Part shown: positions 32,133-44,450 of the stretch, piece after piece | Layout of the letters: each line of letters starts with the position of its first letter | Position numbering within the stretch: position 1 is the first letter of the stretch | NCBI GenBank assembly: GCA_029891345.1 | Contig: CM057005.1 | Span: forward strand, 64,073,260 to 64,137,259 | Direction of reading: 5' to 3' | Length of the DNA stretch: 64,000 nt | Origin: Dryococelus australis | Taxonomy: Eukaryota; Arthropoda; Insecta; Phasmatodea; Phasmatidae | Notes under the pieces: generated by a model | What the model saw: the letters and a program-made list of their open reading frames with translations, nothing else | What the model was told of the DNA's origin: nothing | Databases searched by the model: none | Position numbers and translations under genes: made by a program

Positions 32133-32955
32133 AGGCGGTTCACGGTAAACTGAGCACTTCTGAGAGCCCTGCTTAGGATCTACTTGTATGCACTTTGCGT
32201 ATCCTTCCACCTTATGTGCGTTTAACATTGTCATCTGTCTGATCAATTTATTAATCCGTCGAGTAAGTGAAATTTTGAAATTATCGTGAAAGTAAATATT
32301 TTACCAATTTTCTGACTCTCTGCACTTATATGCATTTTAAAAAAAAGCAAAGTAAATAATTTCAGTATTCACAAATGTTTACCTAAGTTTTTTAATTCGA
32401 CGTTAAAGAATGAACAACTTTTCTCCGCCGTTGCCAACTTTGCTGGGCGCATGTCGCTCAGTGTGCCCGTTACGTAGGTAAAGGCTGTTCACGATAAAGT
32501 GAGCACTTTAGAAATGAACCTTATAAAAAGTCACTGCCCTTGCATGCATGTCTACTAATGGGCGCATAGTGACATTCGCCCTGTAAAGGTGGTAACGATG
32601 GATGGAAAGTTCTTTGATATCTTAACGTTGAACAAAAAGTATTAGGTAACCATGTGTAATAACCAAAAATTATTTCTTCCGTTTTGATTTTTTTTAACGC
32701 ATCAAAGTTTAAAAATGAGCAGATTTGTGTAAAGTATTTGTTTCCTAATAATTCCACCGGTTCACTTGACCGACGCATGAATAAAGCGATGAGTCCTATG
32801 GCAATGATAATTTTACATAAGGCGGAAGATTACACAACGTTCATACAAGTAGATCTTAAGCAGGGCTTTCAAAAGTGCTTATTTTACTGTGAACAGCCTA
32901 TAGGCGCAGTAACTTTTTTCAAATGTTGATTTCCTCGAAAATGTTCACTTATTTT
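32133..32955 (+). mobile_element. MITE family 1, long form, middle level of the nest
   Basis: GGCGGTTCACGGTAAACTGA starts it. The long-form interior runs to GTGTGCCCGTTACGTAGG at about 32480, then continues after the inner copy at 32900 with GCGCAGTAACTTTTTTCAAA and GAAAATGTTCACTTA. The right terminus is decayed. Confidence 0.8.
32482..32899 (-). mobile_element. MITE family 1, long form, innermost of the nest
   Basis: Complete reverse-oriented copy: AGGCTGTTCACGATAAAGTG to ATTTTACTGTGAACAGCCTA, with GGTAACGATGGATGGAAAGT and ATGAATAAAGCGATGAG inside. Both ends intact, so it is the youngest insertion here. Confidence 0.9.
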
Positions 32956-33443
32956 CTCACTGTTCTTATTCATTGTTATTATAAATTAAATATTACAATT
33001 TATAGGTAAAATATAAGTAGGAGTAAAATTTATCCGAAAATGAGGTATTTTTATGTTAACAGAAGTATAAAACGATTGTCTCACGTGACGAATTTCGGAA
33101 GTAAGAAATCGCGTCATACACGGGATGATTTTTCAAATGTTTGATTCAAGAAGCTTGAAGAAACCTCGAATAGACTGTAGCAGGCTTTCTGTCAGTGGCG
33201 CTGTTGTTTACGGGGAAACCTTATAGGTGCTAGCTTTGCGTTTGGTTTCGTACGTAAAACTCTCGACTGGAAAATTGTTTACTTTTTTCGATTCTCGCGC
33301 GGGAACGTTAAAACTTATCGCTTTGATTCATGGCGAGTTTCCAAAGAGGAAAAAGGGAGCATTCAGTACTGCAACGACGCTATTTGGCAGGGCTAGATAA
33401 TTCGCGTTGGAAATATTCAGTGGAACAGTGAAACTTGTCCATG

Positions 33444-33813
33444 GTAAGGTGCGTCAGTCGCCGCCATCTTGGATTTTCGGAATTTTCGATGTAAATTGCA
33501 TCACGGACTTTGCAATTTATTTTGGGCTTCGACAAAGCGTAGGGCATTACATTGCACATGTTCTAAAACATGTATTGCTAGACTATTGTTTGCCAGGTCA
33601 ATTTCTGTAACCGAAAGCAAAAAAAAAAAAATCATTTCTTGCCTTGAATCAATAGTGAAAAAATAATAAATTATGTAGAAATGTAATATGTTGATTAATC
33701 TTAAGGAGCTATTATTTATGCCATGCCATGCGAAAATTTTCATTAAATGTTCTTAAATGGAACTTATGACAAAAATAATGAAAATCCAAGATGGTGGGGA
33801 ACTAATCCACCTT
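33444..33813. mobile_element. TA-flanked inverted-repeat element with CCGCCATCTTGG in its ends
   Basis: The left has TAAGGTGCGTCAGTCGCCGC then CATCTTGGATTTTC; the right end is the reverse complement of TAAGGTGGATTAGTTCCCCA then CCATCTTGGATTTTC. About 370 bp, no coding content. A related end is at 16108-16140. Confidence 0.65.
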
Positions 33814-34875
33814 AAAGTTCAGCTATCTGCCACTAGGTAACAGCAGCGTCGAAGCAACTATGGCGCAATTTTGTCTGCAGGGGTCGTATGCTCTGGTCCA
33901 GAACTAAGGTTGTCGATGATGATAGGGGGAGGGGGGCTTCTCTACCTACTCTCTCCTAATCCCCTCAGAACGCGCAGTGGCCATTAACTAGTGTGGTCAG
34001 ATGACAGATAACGGGACAGCATAGCAAGACTCCGAGCGATACTCTGCCGGCAGCTCTCTCGCTGCTTCCACAAGTGCCCCCCCCCCCCCCATTTTTTTTC
34101 TCTTTCTCTTTCACAAACCGTATGTCTCCAGGCATTACAGCTATTTAACTTTAGCGCTTTTTAATTGTAATAGTATTAACTTTATTTAGAAGAGACAGAT
34201 CATATATTAACTGATTAATAAATTCCAAAACAGCAGTGTCTCAACTATTTGAATTTTAACTACGCATTAACTTCGCCACCTCCTCTTCTTGTCCCACGCA
34301 AGCAGACCTCACGGTTTAAAGTCAAGCAATACTAATCGTCTTATTACTAACTTCTTGTGGCTAATTAAAATTCGCAGATTAATTTTCCACGTATTTCTGG
34401 CCCCCTTTAGTGACCAGTGATAGCGTAAAAGCGCTTCTATATTCCAAATTCAGGCCTTAATAATAATTTGCAAAACCAGATGGGAGTTTTCCATTCCCCC
34501 CGCCAAATCCTTCCAGGAAGTGGCTCGGAGGTGAACATTGAGGAATAAGCTTGCCGAGCTACTTGTTGCAGTTGCGGTGTGCAAGCACCGTAATTACAGC
34601 TGTGTGTGTGCTGTAGGCGGGGAGAGAAACTTTATCTTAGCCTGCAGCGAGTACAAGTGACGCTCCATCGCTGGGTGGACAAGTGTCTGTACTACACCTG
34701 CTCTGAGCTCAAGCAGTGAGTGATAGAAAAGGCGGCGGCCGAGCGATACGGACTCTTCCTCAGTGTTCGTCGCCGATTCTAAAAAAAAAGCAATAAACAT
34801 TCTGGAAAAGGGATTAAGGATTACTGCGATGTTGATTTAATTGAACTTTTCAACTACATACGGAAAATGTAGTTA
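33814..34875. other. Unassigned sequence
   Basis: C-run at 34078-34090. No motifs recognised in the short frames. Confidence 0.5.
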
Positions 34876-35113
34876 TAGGCCGTTCACGGCAAAGCGAGCA
34901 CTTTTTAAGGCCCTGCTAAATCTTTAATTTCAATAAATTTCTACCTTTCTGCCACTTTTTGTTGTAAACATTGTAATATGACTAAAAAACACAGTGTATA
35001 CATTTCTTCACTCTGAAATGTTAACGTCTGAGACTGCAATAAAGTACATTTATAATGGGTTAATACCTTTTGGAAGGGCCTTATAAAGTGCTTACTTTAC
35101 CGTGAACAGCCTA
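34876..35113 (+). mobile_element. MITE family 1, short form
   Basis: TAGGCCGTTCACGGCAAAGC to TTACTTTACCGTGAACAGCCTA, flanked by TA on each side (TTA-TAGGC, GCCTA-TAG). This copy shows the TA target most clearly. Confidence 0.9.
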
Positions 35114-36300
35114 TAGTTATTTGGCATATAATGGCTGACGAATAAAGTAATTCCTCGTATTTATTTTCCGGTTCTAAATCATACAGTTACATAGGGAGCT
35201 CTTCTGTAGCCGCCGTCGATTACGGTTTGGGGTTTTTGAACATCGACGTCACTGTGTCTGTGTGCCGTTTGACGATTTTGCGAGTTTAATGAACTTTCGA
35301 ATAATGGCTTTGTCGAGTTTTGAGGATTTTGCTGCCGTGTTTAACCACGTTTTTTGTTGTTTTCGACGTTTGTTGTGTTCGAAATTTGAATTTTTGCTTG
35401 CGACGCGGGTTAAGCACAAGGCAACTTGCCTTTGCACGATTTAGGTGAAGAAGAAGAAGTTACATACAGCACTGTGAAAGACATTATAAATTGATAGGCT
35501 ACAATGCACGAACATAACTACTCCAGAATATTTCTTAATCGCGAAGGAAATATATAAGCAAATCATGATTAATAATCAGTTGTATTATTTACCCACACAC
35601 TATTGTATTCCGAATTAATATTCGTTCATAATTCAAGAGACTTTCTAACTGCTGTTATGAATGTTATTAAGAAAAGGTACGCATGGCCAGATTTGACTTG
35701 GTGAAATTTGAACAGTACAGTTTGTAATTCCTTGTTTACTTTAATGACATTAAATGAGAGTGTCTAAATTCTCATTAATTAGAGATGAATGATAATTAAC
35801 TGTGATTATTTGGAGAACTCAAAATATATATCTGCTTGCCACTTGTATGACCTCATACAATTTCCTACCATTGCACGCTGTCGATGCTGAGTAATTTACT
35901 AACTTTTCTTCACAAATATCTGCAAATCATTGAATTTATTACCATTGAGACTGATTTCCATAATCGAGCTGTCAATAAACGAGTTAGTATGAAACTACTG
36001 CACTATAAAAATCCATACAACACTTTCTGTATAGAAAGGAAAAACATTTCTTGGAGGTGTTTGGTTTTCAGTAATGCAAAATAGAGGTTTAGTTCAAAGA
36101 GAGTATTACAGATATATACAGGTTTCCTGTTATTGCAATGTTTCTTTATATGTTTTGTGAATGGTAATCCTAGATTATTTAAAGCAAATACACATTGCTT
36201 GAGCGTGTTTTGTTTAAAGTAAATAAATCTAGCTTCATACTAAAGGAAAAGGTTTAGCGATGTTAAAAGCTGTAATTATGTGTGTATATGTATGCATGTT

Positions 36301-36334
<34 letters not shown>

Positions 36335-36938
36335 ATTCTAATGGCGAGCTCTAATCACTAATTTTTCCGTTTACGTTAATCAATCGCTGTTTATCGTTGC
36401 TTGTATGGTATACATATTGAAAAAAAATCTGGAAAACTTTCTATGCCTTGAAAAAAACGTGTGCAGATGGGACAATATACACACATGCATACACTCATAT
36501 AATATGATCTCCGATCAATCACATAATTTACGTATACACATTGTCAGAATGCGTATATCGCATTTAACTGTTCGAAAGTTCTGGAAAACTTTTTGCACAG
36601 TTGGCGATGGTTTACTCAAATTCTCTTATGTTCATTTACCATATACGCAGTATTGTAATTTAATTACCAAATTTAATTCAATTGTTTTATGTCATTTAAA
36701 ATTAACCTATACTTTATTTTAATGAAACTGTAATGACAGGGAACTGTAATAACACAAACTACGAGATCTAGTACAATTTGTAATTGTTATGATAGCAGAT
36801 CAAGTTACAACGAAACGAACACAGAATTCCTGTAACTGTGCTGTCAGAGTTTCATCATGGATTAGAACTAATACTCAAATTTATTTTTACAATGCAAAAA
36901 TACTATGAAGTATTATATTGTACATATATGTGTGTATG

Positions 36939-36979
<41 letters not shown>
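35114..36979. other. Unassigned AT-rich sequence with microsatellites
   Basis: (TG)/(TA) tract at 36300-36334 and a (GTAT)/(TA) tract at 36925-36980. Short frames such as 36405-36722 show no known motif. Confidence 0.5.
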
Positions 36980-36985
<6 letters not shown>

Positions 36986-37144
36986 AGTCTAAATTCCCAT
37001 TGCACGGGCTTTATAGTGGGGACCAAGACCGTTACCGTTTTGCATAGAACTTATGTGCGGAAACGTACCGTTTCCCCGCGACAAATAAAACACCACTACA
37101 TCACATGTTGACCTCTCCCACGTCTGCAACATACTGTACGTTGC

Positions 37145-37549
37145 TTATCTTCTGGATCCACTTACAAGAAGGGCTCGATGTGACAAGTGACGTCTTACAC
37201 AAACACGGTACCTATATACCATGTTCTGGTACACACGATCACCGATACCTGGACGTCCAAGACCCGTCGCAGCCATAACCCGCGCCAGCAGTTCTTCCTC
37301 TGATTCCACAGAGGTCTGGTAAATCAAGCCCTTCATGTGACCCCAGAGGAAGTAGTCTAGCGGAGTCAAGTCGGGCGAACGTGCAGGCCAAGCAATCGGG
37401 CACCCGTGAGAGTACCTAGAAGACAATGCGGGTGCCAATGAATAGGGTAGTACGTGCGTCATTCGACGATCACTTGATGTCCCGTGTCCGCGATAGGTTT
37501 CTTTACACGCCATTCTCTTGATGTTGTGAGCTGCCAGGAGATACGTCAA
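37145..37549 (-). pseudogene. DDE transposase fragment inside the 36980-37828 element
   Basis: WPARSPDLTPLDYFLWGHMK followed by GLIYQTSVESEEELLARV is the third catalytic block and C-terminal helix of a Tc1/mariner-like transposase. The upstream catalytic blocks are missing. The probable N-terminal piece (next entry) points the opposite way, so the gene is rearranged as well as deleted. Confidence 0.8.
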
Positions 37550-37651
37550 TCAGTTGACGTTCGTATCTGCTGTAGTGCTTGTGTTCAATTTGTGATTATG
37601 CTCCATGGTGGAGCCCGAGCTGAAATTCTTTGCCTGTGTGTTGCTGTTGAA

Positions 37652-37707
37652 CATGGAAAACTACACGTTTAGGGAATACACCGATATGATATTACTGTAC
37701 GGCGGGG
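37652..37707 (+). pseudogene. Possible transposase N-terminal scrap in inverted orientation
   Basis: The plus strand reads MENYTFREYTDMILLYG, like the N-terminal M-x-x-YT-x-x-EYADMI start of insect mariner-like transposases. It runs rightward into the right inverted repeat, opposite to the C-terminal fragment. Short, so uncertain. Confidence 0.4.
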
Positions 37708-37828
37708 GTGTTTTGTTTGTCGCGGGGAAACGGTACGTTTCCGCACGTAAGTTCCTGTGCAAAACGTAACCGTCTTGGTCCCCACTACAAGCCCTTACAA
37801 CGTGTAATGGGAATTTAGACATCCTGTA

Positions 37829-39502
37829 TATAGGGACCTATACCAAACTCATGCATTCAAATGTTTACTGATCTACAGTTTACAGCAGACATGAAAGACC
37901 ACTGCGTACATTATTAATAAAAATTTATACAATGGATCTGCTTAGATAGTTTTGACCAGGGAAGTGGTACAAACCAATGTACAGTACCAATAGGCACATT
38001 CACTTATTCGCGGAAGTTTCAGTCAAGGAAATTTCACTACTATTGAGGCCCTAGTGAAAACTGACTTAACTCTCTTTGCGTTTCAAGGCTACAACCTACA
38101 AGTCGGAACAATGGGGAAAATGGTTATTTTATTGGCAGTTGTTAAACCGCTGATTCGCACGCTCGGAATTAAAAATTTTCATTGGATTAGTGTGGTGCAG
38201 AATAAAATATAACGAAGTCTTTGCCACCACTTCGCCCGCATCGAAAATGAATATGCCGTTGATATTGGTAGGGGCACTTTACTTTTGCGAAAAGAACTTC
38301 TGCCATATGTAATTCAAAACTTTTTAGCTCCGAACAACGTTCCCCACTGGATGGTTTTATCTGTTCCATGCCTTGGATACCTGCCCGCAAACAAGAGATG
38401 TTTAGAAACAGAGAATCCAAATTCAGATTGGATAAGTCACATTCCGCGAAATATTCTCTCAAGGACACATGGTCAGTAACCAAAGGAAACTTCGGTGTAT
38501 ACGTAGCTTATTTAAACCAAGGCTGCGAGGAACTCTCTGCAGAAATCACGTATCTATAGATGTTGGCGTTTGGAAGATAGAAAATAATTTTTTGCCCGCG
38601 ACTTTGGCCACTCGGAATTTGGATTTGTCGATAAATCAGGTAGATTGAAATTAAGTACAGCTTTTACCCAAAACCAAGCCCAACAGGTATTTGTTTTGTT
38701 GTTTTTGGCGTAACGTAAATAAATAAATAGAATGAAGTAAAAAAAAATTAAAAATTTAAATAAATAAATAAAAATAAATTTACAAATAAATAAACCATGG
38801 CTTCGCTCGCCGGAATAACCGTGATTACCACTTCCAAGTTATATACAGCAACCTGGTATTAACCAAAAACATAGTGGTCTAACTCACACTGCTGAGCTCA
38901 TTTCTGACTTCGCATGATTATTTACACTTTACCTTTAATCCACTAACGTAACGAAACAGCAATGTAACAATAAACTAATACAATAAAGATATGTGCATAG
39001 AAATACGTTCTGGGAAGCAAAACTTCATATAAAAAATTAAGTTTTTACTTCTCGTCTTCCTTTTGATATAGGATGTTACATATCTAAGTATTAGTTTAAT
39101 AATTACCACACTCGCAGCGATTTTGGAAAATTCGCTCAGTAGTTTTTACTTGATGCCAAAAAATACAGAAAACAATTTATGTTCTTTAGCTCAATTTTTA
39201 ATGAATGACAGATATTTGCATAAAATAACTTATATTTAATACTATATTTTTGACAAAATCCTCAATTATCATTTTTTATATGCAAAGCTATTGTGTTACT
39301 AAACAACAATTTATACTCACATATATGTACGTATGTTTATTTGAGCACATGAATCACATATTACTAAAGATGGGTATATATTAACTAGGGGTTAGTCCGT
39401 GACCATGTTTTCAGAATGGTCACGTGCCTAGAATAGTTACGATGTTACAAATTTTTGTTATTATACAAAGACTAAAAACAATTTATGTGAAATTAACTCA
39501 AC
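37829..39502. other. Unassigned sequence
   Basis: Low-complexity (AAAT)n-like DNA at 38720-38800. Overlapping short frames at 38187-38559 on both strands have no known motif. Confidence 0.45.
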
Positions 39503-39672
39503 ATTGGACATAGTTCTATCCACTAAACCACTGCGGCCCCACTTGGATATAGTTCTATCCACTAAGCCACTGCAGCCCCACTTGGAATCGCTATAGCCAC
39601 TGAGCCACTATGGCCCCACTTGGAATCGCTCTAGCCACTGGGACACTAAGGCCCCACTTGATATAGTTCTAT
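39503..39672. repeat. Tandem array of four ~39-bp units derived from a SINE head
   Basis: Units run TTGGATATAGTTCTATCCAC then TAAGCCACTGCAGCCCCAC, with two carrying TTGGAATCGCTATAGCCACT instead. The reverse complement (GTGGGGCYGCAGTGGCTTAG) looks like the start of a tRNA-derived SINE A-box region. Confidence 0.85.
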
Positions 39673-39839
39673 GAAATTATTTAAAATTAACTCAACATTG
39701 AAGCGAGACATTTAAAGTAAACAAAAATTATATTTCATTACCTTCATATCTCTATGCATTAATACAAAACCTTCATAGGAAAAAGTAATAAAAAAAGTTT
39801 TTAGGGTCTAAAGTTATGATTGCGTAATCTGATCGTGCT

Positions 39840-39968
39840 GAAATTCGAACTTGACCTGTATTAGACCCCGAGGATTCGCTCTGCAAAATTTGAAGAACTT
39901 TTTTGAGTTTCGAGGGACTTAAAAGTATTAAAGACGGACAGAGACAGTCTCCTTATATAATAGGATTA
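39840..39968 (+). repeat. Possible LINE 3' tail
   Basis: TTCGAACTTGACCTGTATTAG, AATTTGAAGAACTTTTTTGA and GACGGACAGAGACAGTCTCC followed by TATATAATAGGATTATG resemble the 3' ends of insect RTE-like elements (a GACGGACAGACAG-type phrase followed by TATATAATAGGATTATG). No coding part found upstream. Confidence 0.35.
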
Positions 39969-39969
39969 T

Positions 39970-42150
39970 GTGACTGCCATAAGTGCTGTCATGAGGAGTA
40001 ATAAAGGCGTATAGTTTATAATCAAAATAAACTGTGGCATTGACTGATCATTATAGCACACAATAAACTGTTTTGGCAAAAAAATACACTGCAACAAAAA
40101 ATTCTATACATAGAAAGACACAAGAAATGAAATTTCTATCTCTTAAAAAAACCGCACAGTATGAATTTATACAAGTATCCGCCGATAAAAAGGTTTAGCT
40201 ACAGGTTGTAATAAATTTGCTTGAAAACAATTTTACACTGAACAATATTTTGTTATCTCGAACAATCTAATGTTTACCAAACATGTGAATTTATTCCCTT
40301 TAACCAAGCGGAACATTTAATCACAACTTTTCGAGTAGAATAACTATCTAACTGTCCCAGCATAATTTTTAAACGTCTTTATGGATATTTACTTAACTAT
40401 TTTACATGTTCATTCATGTAATTAGTTTCGTTACCCTCTAAATTATAAATATCATGATAGTCAAATATTTTGTTTAAAATTAATAAGTGTACGGTTAGCT
40501 AACAATCATATGTGTCCACTGTTACAGAAGTTTTCGCGACAGCAAAGTCAGCTTGGTACAGTGCTGGCATGTATTTGGTTGGCTGTAGTGCAACCGAGTC
40601 ATTTGATGACCTTCGAATTTACAGCTAGAGAGTTCATTTGTAATATGCTCAACAGTGTTCATTTGTAATATGCTCAACCATCCCAATGAAACGATTTCAA
40701 CCAAAAAATCTGCATAACTTGACATTTTAGCCAATCTACGTACATGCCATGCACTGAATTTTCTATAACAACAAAAATAAGTTAACTGCCAAAACGTTTA
40801 CGATGGCCGTGGTTGTCAAGACACAGAATTCAGCAGCAATTAATATGAGTTCGGAACCTGGTCATGTTAGATCTTATATTTATGACCGAAACTGTAGTTT
40901 ATGGACAGCCATAAAAATCTTCATTTGCACCAACCAAATTGTATGTGTCTGGGACAGCCAAAAACGAACCAGACATAACATGTTTCAGGAACAAAATAGT
41001 TCGTTGCACAGATAGAAAAAAAATCAATTTTGCTGCACAAAACTATTTTCTTATCTTCAATATAATCATTTTATCAGTGTAAAAATATACCTAATAATAC
41101 CATTCCCACAACTAGCTTATGGTTCACAATCATCAAATACAAATACCTTAGCTCTTTCAAATGAAGTGTGCAATGTACATTTTCATAACAAAATTATTGT
41201 AGTACTTTATCACGCTGCAAGCTCATGCAAAAGATCCAAGTCTAACGAAACACAGTGTTTCAGTCTGCCTGGCCTACCAGCCAACTACAGAAATCACAAG
41301 CATTCTGAGAAACGTTCACTCAAAAACAGAAATCCGATCGCGAGAAGAGATAATGAGCCAGCAGTCTGCTAAGTGCTTTTAAACTCTCCTACCTTTGCCA
41401 CTCTGCCAGTCACTAGCCTGAAAAAGATCCCAAACTCGCCACTGCGATCTTCTGCAGCAGCACTGCATTGACCTGAGAATGTCCTCAAATCCGAACAGAT
41501 TTGTCTGTAAAACAATCAATTTTATGCTTCTAATGGTTGTTAATTTGGCATTTTCGAACATGGCACTGATGTGTGGCAGCAATAAAAATTTTGATTATTG
41601 TTTCTTCTGTAGAATGCCATAGTTATTACCTTGGTACACTATGTATGTGCTGAATGGGAAGTAATTTTCTACTAACTTGTACCCATCGCCAGCGAAAATT
41701 TGATGCTTTTTATTCCACTAGTTTGGCTTTCTCGGTTGTTGTGAAGGCGTTGTATGGTCGTACAATGCTAGCATAATGGCGTGAGTGTAGCGTGTCCTAT
41801 TTTTATCTGTATTCCAGTATTGTATAATCTATAGTGGACAATTTCTCCGAAGTCTGCGCAGTGACCTTATGCAGAGATGCAAATAAATATTATTTAATAA
41901 CAGAAATATCTTACTTACATAAACCAAATTTCATCAGAACAAAGCAGAAGGTTGTATGTTCACATGATCAAAACCTCGTACACATATTTTCAACAGTTCT
42001 TGTATTATGAAGCAACAGATTAATGAAATTGATTATTAAATATCTCCACTAAATAAAAAAAAAATCAAAATCAGGTATACACAATAAAAATATCTTAAAG
42101 TAGTGTATCAAATTTCATCGAGATCGGCCATAAAAAGTGTAACTAGTACT
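39970..42150. other. Unassigned AT-rich sequence
   Basis: Short frames only, no motifs. A local duplication of GTTCATTTGTAATATGCTCA occurs at about 40630-40676. Confidence 0.5.
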
Positions 42151-42152
42151 AC

Positions 42153-42530
42153 ACCTTAAGATCTACATGTGTGCTTATCGTGTATTCTTCCACCATTGTA
42201 AACATAGCATTGCAGTGGGCCTAATCACATCTTTCATGAAAATGTAAAATTATTATTATTAAAGGAAATATTTTAGAAGTTTGTCAATTCTTACTCTTAA
42301 ATTATTTGCATTGAAAACAGAAATCAAAGGAAATTATTTCTGTATTCACAAATGTTTAGCATAACACTTTAAATTTAGTTTTAAGAATTAGAACTACTTT
42401 TTCTCCAGCGATACCAACTTTACTGGGTGCATGCCAATCAGTGCTCCCATTAAAATACATGCAGGAAGGGCCAGTTACATTTTCCTAGGATTGATTTCAA
42501 AATTGCTCAATTGACCATAATCATTCTGTT
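42153..42530 (+). mobile_element. MITE family 1, long form, left-truncated
   Basis: Begins within the element at CCTTAAGATCTACATGTGTG and continues with CGATACCAACTTTACTGGGT and GGATTGATTTCAAAATTGCT. The left terminus is absent and the right one is weak. Confidence 0.75.
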
Positions 42531-42694
42531 TGCAGTTGACAGAATAGTAATTGTAATTGCAGTTTTTTCTACACTCACATATATAATCTATTCGTGGTTA
42601 CTTCGCATTTTTTTAAATCTGTGGTTATTTCCTAAATATATGTTACACAAGTGTTTTCTACTTGTGTTAACGCACTAGTGCCTTATTTTTGGTT

Positions 42695-42983
42695 CAGTTG
42701 AAATTTTAAACCAATATTTTATGTATAAGTTATAATATTTCATTATTAATTAATACAAATAAATACAGCGAGAAAACAAGTGTGTTGGTAATGCCTAGTA
42801 AGAAATAGTTGTTATGAAAATTTTATTACACTGGTTGCCCACAAATGCGGTGGGCAGTCTCTCTGGTGTAATTTTCTAGACTTGGTTAAGCTTTTTTTTG
42901 CACGAGGTGGAGGAATAGCCCGGAAGTAGAACTTTAGCAGCGCTTCAAAAAAGTGTGAAGTAACCGTGAATGGATTATAACCA
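42695..42983 (-). mobile_element. MITE family 2, reverse orientation
   Basis: CAGCGAGAAAACAAGTGTGT, AATGCCTAGTAAGAAATAGT, CTTGGTTAAGC and CACGAGGTGGAGGAATAGC, ending AAGTAACCGTGAATGGATTA, all as reverse complement of family 2. The distal half is missing. Confidence 0.8.
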
Positions 42984-43807
42984 TTTCTGCCTTCGCAAGT
43001 GAAACTTGTATTCACAAAATTTATCGAATCTGCTGGGTCGTCTTAATCTTTATTTACAGAGGTAGCATGCATGGTAATTAGAAATCCAACATAAAAATTG
43101 ATTTTACATCGCCAAATCGGCAATTTTTTTTTTTTTTATAGCCCTAGAGCTGTTATTGTAGTAAACTTACATAGCAAATGTAAGCAGTAGTTTTTTTTTT
43201 TTTTTTTTTTTTTAATTCTCACTTGTGGTCCTGTGTATCGTCCAATTTCTACCTCCAGCGGATTCGGAACTTTTTGATGAGAATGCTGATGTACACGATA
43301 GTTCGTGCAGTTCTGCAGTGTTAAAATAATATTCACTTGACATGACATCCCAGTGATGTAGTGGCTAGGCACTGTTCCATTCGATGGGGCAACAACTTCC
43401 CCATTTGGCCAACACTGCAGGTATACCATTTAATTCAAATCATTCAAAGACCGCACTCGTGCATACAAAGAACATACTAAAGCTGTCTATAGTGGTCGCC
43501 ATATAGTTTGCAGAGTCTCGTTAACATAAATTTTAATTTAAAAACTACTCTATATTTCTGAGAATCATCTGATTACGTACAGCACTTACCAAATTTCGAG
43601 CATTAAACGCTTGAAATTTGCCACCCATCTCGCTCTCCCTCACCCACTCCTGGAACGTTCGTTCCTATGGCTAAGACTTCGTCACGAGAAAAATGACTAG
43701 TAGGGATTTCAGAATGATTCAGAGTTCAAATTCCTCTTAAAACATGTGAAAAATTTAACTAATAGTCCAGTTCTTGGAGTAGGTACCTACAATAAAACCA
43801 ATTCTTC
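42984..43807. other. Unassigned sequence
   Basis: Two T-runs at 43126-43138 and 43192-43213. No gene or element ends. Confidence 0.45.
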
Positions 43808-43960
43808 ACCGAGCGCAGTGGCAACTTCACTGGGCTCGCATTCGCTAAGAACCGGGTTCAATCCCCGGTCCGGTCATCCTGACTTTAAATTTTTTCGGCA
43901 TTTGCGAGATCACTCCAAGCGAATGTTGGGTTAGTTCATAGACTAAATTTACAGGCACCG
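43808..43960 (+). repeat. tRNA-derived SINE (second family, S2)
   Basis: CGAGCGCAGTGGCAACTTCA (A-box region), GAACCGGGTTCAATCCCCGG (good B box), then a body distinct from S1: TCATCCTGACTTTAAATTTT, GAGATCACTCCAAGCGAATG. Confidence 0.75.
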
Positions 43961-44450
43961 GGCCGATTCCTTCCCTATTCCTTAATATCGGGTGTTCTAC
44001 CAAGGTATTCTATTCAGGGGGACATTCAATACTATATTGGGACTTTTTGATGTGAAATTAGAATGAACGTCTTTCTCGGTCGGTCCTTTTGGGGGGGGGG
44101 GGGGGGTGGTGTTTGTCTGCGCTCCAAAGTATGTGGGACGAAAACATGTTCCTTGGCGGCGCCCATAGCCCAGTCAGTTCCCTACATTCCAAAGTGACAC
44201 ATGTGGCGTTCGAGAGCTTAAGATTGCGCAAACCGTCTGGTGACTGAACCATTTGGATATATAAATAACACTTCCTGTGGTGACTCATTAAAATTAGTGA
44301 TCGAAATCGCGATTCTGTGTCGGAACATCGGAGTAAAAAAATAGAATAACCCCATTTTTTGTTGCGAATTTGGGAAAAACAATTATACTATCACATATCC
44401 CGATAAGTTCTCTATCTTCGAGTACTTGATTCATATTATTTATTTCAAAA

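Larger units (their letters stand above)
31946..33182 (+). mobile_element. MITE family 2, outermost of a three-level nest
   Basis: The left end ATAGTCCATTCACTGTTGCT with GAAGCCCTGTTAAAGTGGCA runs to about 32132. The right part resumes near 32956 with TTGTTATTATAAATTAAATA, AAAATGAGGTATTTTTATGT and GGATGATTTTTCAAATGTTT and ends AACCTCGAATAGACTGTAG. The 820 bases between belong to family 1. Confidence 0.8.
36980..37828 (-). mobile_element. Mariner/Tc1-like transposon with ~110-bp terminal inverted repeats
   Basis: The left repeat contains GTCTAAATTCCCATTGCACG, TAGTGGGGACCAAGAC, GTGCGGAAACGTACCGTTTC and CCCGCGACAAATAAAACACC. The right repeat is the reverse complement ending GAATTTAGACATCCTGTA. 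It inserted into a TA microsatellite. The interior holds a broken transposase. At 849 bp it is internally deleted. Confidence 0.88.
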
